Shown: positions 58,038-64,000 of the stretch, one piece after another
How the letters are laid out: every line of letters begins with the position of its first letter
Numbering within the stretch: the first letter of the stretch is position 1
Source: Flammula alnicola
Lineage: Eukaryota > Basidiomycota > Agaricomycetes > Agaricales > Strophariaceae
Assembly: GCA_015499995.1 (NCBI GenBank)
Contig: JADNRV010000088.1
Span: forward strand, 124,001 to 188,000
Direction of reading: 5' to 3'
DNA: 64,000 bases
Notes under the pieces: model-generated
Database searches by the model: none
The model's input: only the letters and a program-made list of their open reading frames with translations
Told to the model about the DNA's origin: nothing
Position numbers and translations under genes: made by a program

Positions 58038-60227
58038 TGTGCGGCGCTCCAGAATGTTTATTGGCCCTGTTTGTCTACATGCTTATGAGTCTCGCGTCGT
58101 CTCACAAGTAGTGAGCTCATTACTTTGGGGAATATTGCCTTGCTTCCGAGACCGCACTGGTTCTGGACTCAAGCAAACGGATGTTATCGATGAGTGTATT
58201 AGTTATGTGTTACGGGAAAGGGGCGGAGGGTTTGGGCAGAGATTCAAAGCTTCTTGAGTCTTTTTAAGCTGGAAAGCACTTCGGTGGCTGGTGCCATCGT
58301 ACTTGGCGCCCCTGCAAGTTTCTGCCTCTACTGCATACTAAAGGGAGATAACGAATCTGGCATGCTGCAGTCTCGGCTTCGGATCTCTTCATGGATATAT
58401 CATAGGGCTGGTTATGCTTAGCAACTCTTTTTATGTGATGCCGTTGTGCAATGCTAAGGCGGTAGTCTCTGGCAACGGACTTGGTCCGTCACTGGTTACC
58501 AATCCTGTTGGATTAAAGTGATCGACAAGAAAAGATGTCTGAGCGCCAAAAATACTAATAGCACTGTGACTCCATGGTCTCTGGACCACAAACGTGAATC
58601 AACGTTGCCGTGGTCCATGCCGCCCACAAGAGGTCGACGTGAATATAAATAGAGAAGTTCGCGCATCTGCTGGGGATATCATGTTGGTATAGGCTATCAC
58701 TTTTCTTCTTGGAAGCAGTTTGGCTGATCTAACATTGCAAAGAGTGACTAAATTCCGCGGTCCTGGAGGGGGGGGATACAGTGGCAGCGCCTTGTACATC
58801 GCGAACGGGCAGGCAAGCCGAGAAAACGTACCTATCCAAGGATATCAAAATCCTGCGCCGTCCGCGTGCGGTTTAGAGCCAGTGGTAAGCAAATTTTAGA
58901 AGTTCACGGTCGCATTACTCCCCATGATATCAATCAATAAATCTTTAGTCCCCTGGTAAGCTGGATAGTACCAGCCCGATTTACTGGCACTCGTATGCCA
59001 CCCAGCACTTGGCGGGCTGGCGTCGGAACGAATACGTCAACAAAGATCCTCACGCCAAGAACGATTTACCTGGCACTCCTGCGGAGAATCCGCGTCAGGC
59101 TGGACCGCGGCATGCCAAAAAAGCAATACACTAAGGCCACAAGACCAAGACGAGCAATAGAAAATCTGGAGAACAGCCTTTCTTGATGGAGTGACAGCAA
59201 CTTTGGTAAAACACCTCACTCAATCACGGCTGGTCGGCATGTGGTATCGCAAGCGCAAACTTTGTCGACTTTGTTAACATGTTGTCATGTGGAGAGTTAT
59301 TTTACTGCAAAGCCTCGCTTGGAAGGTGGGATCCATTACCTGGGCTCGTCCGCCGAGCCAGTGGCAGATTAAGTACAAGTTAGCGGGCATAATCGGGATG
59401 ACTTGGAATGACTGAGGTGGAGCGTTATCGCCACTGACACTGTGATGGATAGATGATGCCTCCAAGCATCTACATGGTAAGCCACATGGGCGGCAAACAT
59501 CAACCTGACAAGTAATAGGTAACGTAGAGCTTTCAGAAACCGAAAAGATGACTAACTGGCGAAGGTCATGTCCCTCCAAAGAGAAGCATATTTCCTTATT
59601 ACTCTACCGTTATGCGATTGCTAAGAATACCCAAGTGCGCAATGAGTAATTTATAACGCATCCTAACAATCAAGCAAACATTGAGCTGCATTCAGAATAT
59701 AATAGCTGGGACCCCGGTACCTATCGGATGACTGGGTAAGATAGCACTCTGAGGAACAGGACGGGCTGAGAAACTCATAAGAGCGTGAGTAAACATCCAT
59801 TGACTCTGGAATTGAGCACGTGTGTTGGCCGGCGCCTGTATGGGTTTATTTGCTCTACGGCATGGGTCGTTGAGCTGCGCTGACTCTTTGGTTTCTCAAC
59901 ATCGCCCTCGACATCAGTCATGAAGTTTTTATCTGCGTCCCAAGCATATAAAGATATATATGTTCATACTGGTCTGAAATCTTGTTCCTACATCGTAAAT
60001 TTATGTCCAACCACGTCGATATCTCTGTTACAGGGTTTCCCGACATATTCCTTCAAGATGGCGGCGTCGACATTGACCACTCCAGGAGCACCATGAACGT
60101 GCCCTCCGACTGCTACAATGTCCTACATGCACATCTATCCGCTATCTGCGACCACCACCCTGCCCACACACAGGCACTGGTGAAGCCTTGACGTCTCTCT
60201 GGTATCCATCCAATTCAGCTGGAGAGG
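58038..60227. other. intergenic between DUF6699 copies
   Basis: Short frames only (a 69-codon plus frame at 59982-60191 is not convincing). No repeat shared with the neighbouring spacer was recognised by eye. Confidence 0.4.
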
Positions 60228-61043
60228 CTATCGATGGTCGCCCTGTCTGGTGTGAAGGATCCAAACGTCTCTCTCCGTTGGGCTCGGGTATAATCCCGCC
60301 CACACCCCGACGCCCCCAAAGTGCTTTCGAATTGCAACAGTGATATGGGCGACATTGGGGCAGTGGTCCCGACTGGTGGAGATAGCGTTGTGTCGTCGAG
60401 GATGAGCTGCGAGCTGTGCCGTATTGTCCAACATGCATTCTTCCCCACGCTCATCGTAATCCCCCATGGCGGCCGCACGTATCGCTCGGTACACGGCGGC
60501 GAGCACGTCCATGACAGTAACCACACTGTCGTCCAATCGTGCTGGGAATACTACGATAGGCCTTTCCAACACGGCTATCCTAATTGTCATGGACCCCACC
60601 GTGCTCGGCTCCATGGCTGGTTGGTATGCCCAGTATCGACGGGCCATATGGTCCTTCAGCGGTAGCATCGGGAGCGCGGTGGAGGGCGGCATGGTGAGGT
60701 CGTAGTGGATAGACGATGCTGATCTGTGATAGGCCAACAGTGGATGGACCAAAATGGCACCGTCGGCTAACGCCGGCAGCGGGATCGGTGCACCGACGAT
60801 GAGCGGTGGTGGACGTTCGAGGTGTCTTCTCCCACCCAAGAGGTCTGTTACTTGCTCTCGTGTCTCGTCTCTGTGTCTCTGATGTGTTCTTGAACTCGAT
60901 AGGTCGCCGCTGTCGTAGGTGGTCCCTGCTTGGATGCCAGTGATAAACATTCGTTGACCGTGAGGATGGTTGCCGACGAGGACTTGGTTGTGTTGGATGG
61001 TGTGACTAGTCCCTGGCGACGTTGAGTCATGCCCTCTGGACAC
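60228..61043 (-). CDS. DUF6699-like protein, array copy 2, start codon GTG
   Basis: 272 codons in frame with the family: LPALADGAILVHPLLAYHRS, IHYDLTMPPSTALP, PAMEPSTVGSMTIRIAVLER, PIVVFPARLDDSVVTVMDVL, AVYRAIRAAA, and the shared AGLYPSPTERDVWILHTRQG. The triplet that aligns with the ATG of copy 3 (CAATGTCGAGAGGGCAT) is GTG here (CAGTGTCCAGAGGGCAT), so the original start seems lost. The next in-frame ATG would begin MFITGIQAG some 30 residues in, still ahead of the domain. A CAG just before suggests an alternative: splicing from an upstream exon (a frame starting MRSDAGRLTG at about 61096). Confidence 0.7.
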   Translation of the reverse strand: MSRGHDSTSPGTSHTIQHNQVLVGNHPHGQRMFITGIQAGTTYDSGDLSSSRTHQRHRDETREQVTDLLGGRRHLERPPPLIVGAPIPLPALADGAILVHPLLAYHRSASSIHYDLTMPPSTALPMLPLKDHMARRYWAYQPAMEPSTVGSMTIRIAVLERPIVVFPARLDDSVVTVMDVLAAVYRAIRAAAMGDYDERGEECMLDNTAQLAAHPRRHNAISTSRDHCPNVAHITVAIRKHFGGVGVWAGLYPSPTERDVWILHTRQGDHR

Positions 61044-62797
61044 TGTAGCTGACGTTGTTCAAGCCGCCCCGTTAATCTTCCAGCGTCACTGCGCATAGAC
61101 CCATGTCACTTACCAGTTACGTTTGCAATGCTACAGTTGACCTGGCCTTGTTGGTACTGCGAGCTAGACTTGGGGAAGAAGATGGGCATCTCTGTATGCT
61201 GGTGGGGGGGAATGGGAGAAAAAGGGACAGGCTTTTGAGCGTTTCTTTGAGTATGAGAGCTATTATTTCTGTCGGGTCGGATGTATTGAATATCAAGCGA
61301 GCCAGCTTGACCCCCCAATTTATTCACTATACATTGGTTCGCGACGTTCACATGTCACTAGTCGCTGTACCCTTCTGAGTCCGGGGCCTTGTGCCCTTGC
61401 CTTACCACATTTGCTGTGGTTTAGTCACAATTTCCGGGTCGTCGCAATCCGGGGAGCACTGACCAAACAAGCGAACCGGTTCGGTAATTCGCATGTGGTC
61501 GCACTTCTTACCAAATCGCGTTTGCTCGCCCCAGAACTCTAATCACAATCTCTAACATCCAATGCCCAATCACATTTCAGCTTTATGTAGACTAAGCTCA
61601 CTATCAGAGGTCAGGTCCCCCCCTTGCTTCGGGGCTTGCTCACGGGAGAGAAAAAACACCTTAACCTTCGAACGGACTGTTGAAATATATATGTCATCTG
61701 TCATACTTCGTGAACTGATACTTGTTCCCAATCGCAACTCTTCTCGGACTCGCACTACCTGGCATCCCGATACACTGATTCAGTACATACCTTCGCGTCT
61801 GATAACTGGGTGCCTCACTGCGATATGCATTGACTCTTTGATTGTCGCAGGGCTAAAGCTCGCGCGTTCTCTGGTACATTGACAGTAGCAGTAGTGATCC
61901 GATATGCCCGCTCTTTGCCTCAGGTAAAATTAATATGCATGTAGGCTTACAAACGAAGAAAGGGAGAAATTCTGTGATACATATCAACCGTGGTGAAAGT
62001 GTCCCATTAACATAACGATGTTTTATAACTCTATGTGGAAAGTGATCATTCTGGGTAAAATAGCCACATCTTGGCCACCGCCGTGGCGCCGACCTGACGA
62101 TTCGAAACTTGACTGGCATGTAAAAACGGGGACATGGGCAAGTGGGTACTCTTTCTACCGGTAACGTAAAATACACAATCCTGCTTTCGTTTGAAGATAT
62201 TCAGAATCATGACAGACATCGCTCATAACCTTCATAACTCGGGTCTTGGGCGTTTAAGGCTGTTCACTTTTAAGTTCAGATGATGGGATTATGTCATATC
62301 ATTCACACGCCGCTGCGCCGAATGTTCGGCAATTCGTTTGGTCCACCGCCTGTCTACCGCAAAGGAAAGAATCCCATTTCAAATGTATAAATTCACTAAA
62401 TTATCATTCTAATATATTTATACATGTTCTTTGTCAAGAATAAGGGCATGGGAGGAGAAGGATGTTTTTCGGCAATGGGCGCCGGAGGTTAAGGTTTGAT
62501 CGCAACAATATATTGAACGCCTCAGCGCATCAACTTGTGACTGATGGGAGTCACTTCCTTGCATCTTGTCCTGACACTCACCGCATCTACAGGAGCACTT
62601 GGACGATAATGACTATTTCACCACCTTCCGAAAAGCATTTCTTCCTGGATATTTTAATCGTGACATTCGTGTTAACACCTGAAAAGGGGGAGAACGATAT
62701 CCGCTTTAGCCGAACCTACTTGTACAACTCAATTGCGCTATGAATTTGAAAGGGATACTACACTGAATTTGCATTATGCTGGACAGGAATTGGGATT
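61044..62797. other. intergenic between DUF6699 copies
   Basis: No convincing gene; longest frames about 105 codons on either strand without motif. AT-rich stretch near 62390-62440. Confidence 0.4.
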
Positions 62798-63436
62798 TTA
62801 TTGACGATTTTCTTGGCCTATGTGGAGTATCCAAACATCTCTTTCATCTCGGTTTGCATATAGCCCTCCCCACCAGTGACCTTGTCTGCAATCCAACGAC
62901 CCACGGCCACAGAGTCTACAGCGTCTTACGCCCCGGCCTTGCACCAGAGCTTGCTGCTGGCTCCAGAGCTGGAATGGGTCGTCCAATATGCCGTCGTAAT
63001 ATGCCTCTCTGGCGCCTGTGTTCGTGGCATAATACACGGAATTTAATACATCCCCGATCGTGACTATGTTCGTTTCCAATCGGGATGGAAGAACGACGAC
63101 GGGCTTGTCGAATTCCATGATCCTAATTGTTATTGATCCAATTGTGCTGGGTTCCATCGCTGCGTGATATCTCCAGCGCAGGAATGCTGGCTGGGATCTC
63201 ATGGACGGCTCTAGAAGCGCTGTTGCGGGTAGTGTTGTGATGTCGTATTTAATCGGCAACATGGACTGGGTGTACGCCAGGAGGGGATGAATGATAATTG
63301 GAACGTCTGCTAGTACCGGTAGTGGAATGGGCTTTTGACGATTACGGCTGGGAGGGTCCCAACGTCCAGTTCCAGGAGGTGCTTGCTGGTCTACCCTACT
63401 CGAATGCGGCGAAACGGGAAAATGCCCTCTCGACAT
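62798..63436 (-). CDS. DUF6699-like protein, array copy 3
   Basis: 212 residues from ATG 63434-63436 (MSRGHFPVSPHSSRV). Domain blocks: LPVLADVPIIIHPLLAYTQS, IKYDITTLPATALL, AAMEPSTIGSITIRIMEFDK, PVVVLPSRLETNIVTIGDVL, NSVYYATNTGA. The C-terminus has an altered stretch with VRRCRLCGRGS in place of the helix seen in copies 1 and 2, possibly from a local frameshift. It returns to the shared GLYANRDERDVWILHIGQE ending. Single exon. Shortest of the three. Confidence 0.7.
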   Translation of the reverse strand: MSRGHFPVSPHSSRVDQQAPPGTGRWDPPSRNRQKPIPLPVLADVPIIIHPLLAYTQSMLPIKYDITTLPATALLEPSMRSQPAFLRWRYHAAMEPSTIGSITIRIMEFDKPVVVLPSRLETNIVTIGDVLNSVYYATNTGAREAYYDGILDDPFQLWSQQQALVQGRGVRRCRLCGRGSLDCRQGHWWGGLYANRDERDVWILHIGQENRQ

Positions 63437-64000
63437 TGTGAGCGGCGTTATGTTCTGAATGGGTGGCTAGAGTCACAGGGTGATTAATCAGTCTCACGTC
63501 TGTATACTGGACATGTACGCGGAACTGACTTTTGATTGTCGTGGATCTTAGCAGCCAGATTCTCGTGTGCGCTAGCTGGGAATGTGCACAATGTGGGGAG
63601 AAAGCGGGTGGAGGGGTTTATTCGTGAGATTGGGGACTTTATCAAAAAGGACATTTCGGCGGTCTCAGGCCTAGCAGGAGCAGGTCCACCATAAGATCTC
63701 GTTTATCTGTGGATCACCCCATTTACCACCCCACCGTCACGGTCATTCGGCAGACAAAGAAGGGCAGTTCACAATGGATATATATATCTGATATCTGTCC
63801 CTTGCTTACCTTCCCGACATTGATGCATTACACAGCTGTCTGTCAATGTCAACGTCTGTCAACGTCAACGAAGCACGCACGCGTTTGACGTCACGGCGAT
63901 GTTCCCCGATCACCTTCAGTCACAGGGCGACTGAGCCTTTTCTGTTCATGCAATCCGGCCGGGCATATTCATCAGATGTCAATCAACGTCCCAGCCGGTG
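63437..64000. other. intergenic, right edge
   Basis: Promoter of DUF6699 copy 3, then short TGTCAA(T/C)GTCAACG repeats near 63838-63870. No gene seen. Confidence 0.4.

Overview
The window looks like nuclear DNA of a mushroom-forming basidiomycete (Agaricomycetes). Introns are short (about 45-60 nt, GT..AG, with CTAAC/CTGAC-like branch points). It holds expanded families typical of that group: NACHT NTPases with the 'PPKCHP' linker ahead of the P-loop, F-box proteins, DUF6699-like proteins and caspase-fold peptidases. No rRNA, tRNA or CRISPR array was seen. Identifications come from reading translations by eye; no database search was run. Exon borders given are those that restore reading frame and carry GT/AG.

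Layout. 1-23 kb is gene-poor and rich in decay. It has a NACHT gene cut by the window edge, a 1,050-bp terminal-inverted-repeat element nested in an old LTR, a decayed aldo/keto reductase, and a 5'-truncated NACHT pseudogene beside a short LTR element (216-bp identical LTRs). Two F-box genes, the C-terminal end of a ferric reductase, an apparently intact NACHT gene and a helical-repeat (possibly MIF4G-like) gene follow. 23.05-29.67 kb is one 6.6-kb DNA transposon with 36-bp terminal inverted repeats and a 7-bp target duplication. It carries a C48/Ulp1-type cysteine protease and a large transposase that can be read as one fused gene. 29.7-32 kb is repeat debris. 32-41 kb holds ordinary genes: a multipass membrane protein, the spindle-checkpoint WD40 protein BUB3, a secreted FAD-linked oxidase and a frameshifted short-chain dehydrogenase.

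41.5-54.3 kb is a head-to-tail array of four caspase-fold (metacaspase-like) genes, all on the minus strand and all with the catalytic His and Cys. 57.3-63.4 kb is a second array of three minus-strand DUF6699-like genes; the middle copy has GTG where its paralogues start with ATG.

The window joins three signalling-type families (NACHT NTPases, caspase-fold peptidases, F-box proteins) with several generations of transposons. A cell-death or non-self-recognition role is only an inference from what NACHT and caspase families do elsewhere. The most distinctive items are the protease-transposase element, the four-copy caspase array, and the nested mobile elements whose insertion sites can be read base by base.
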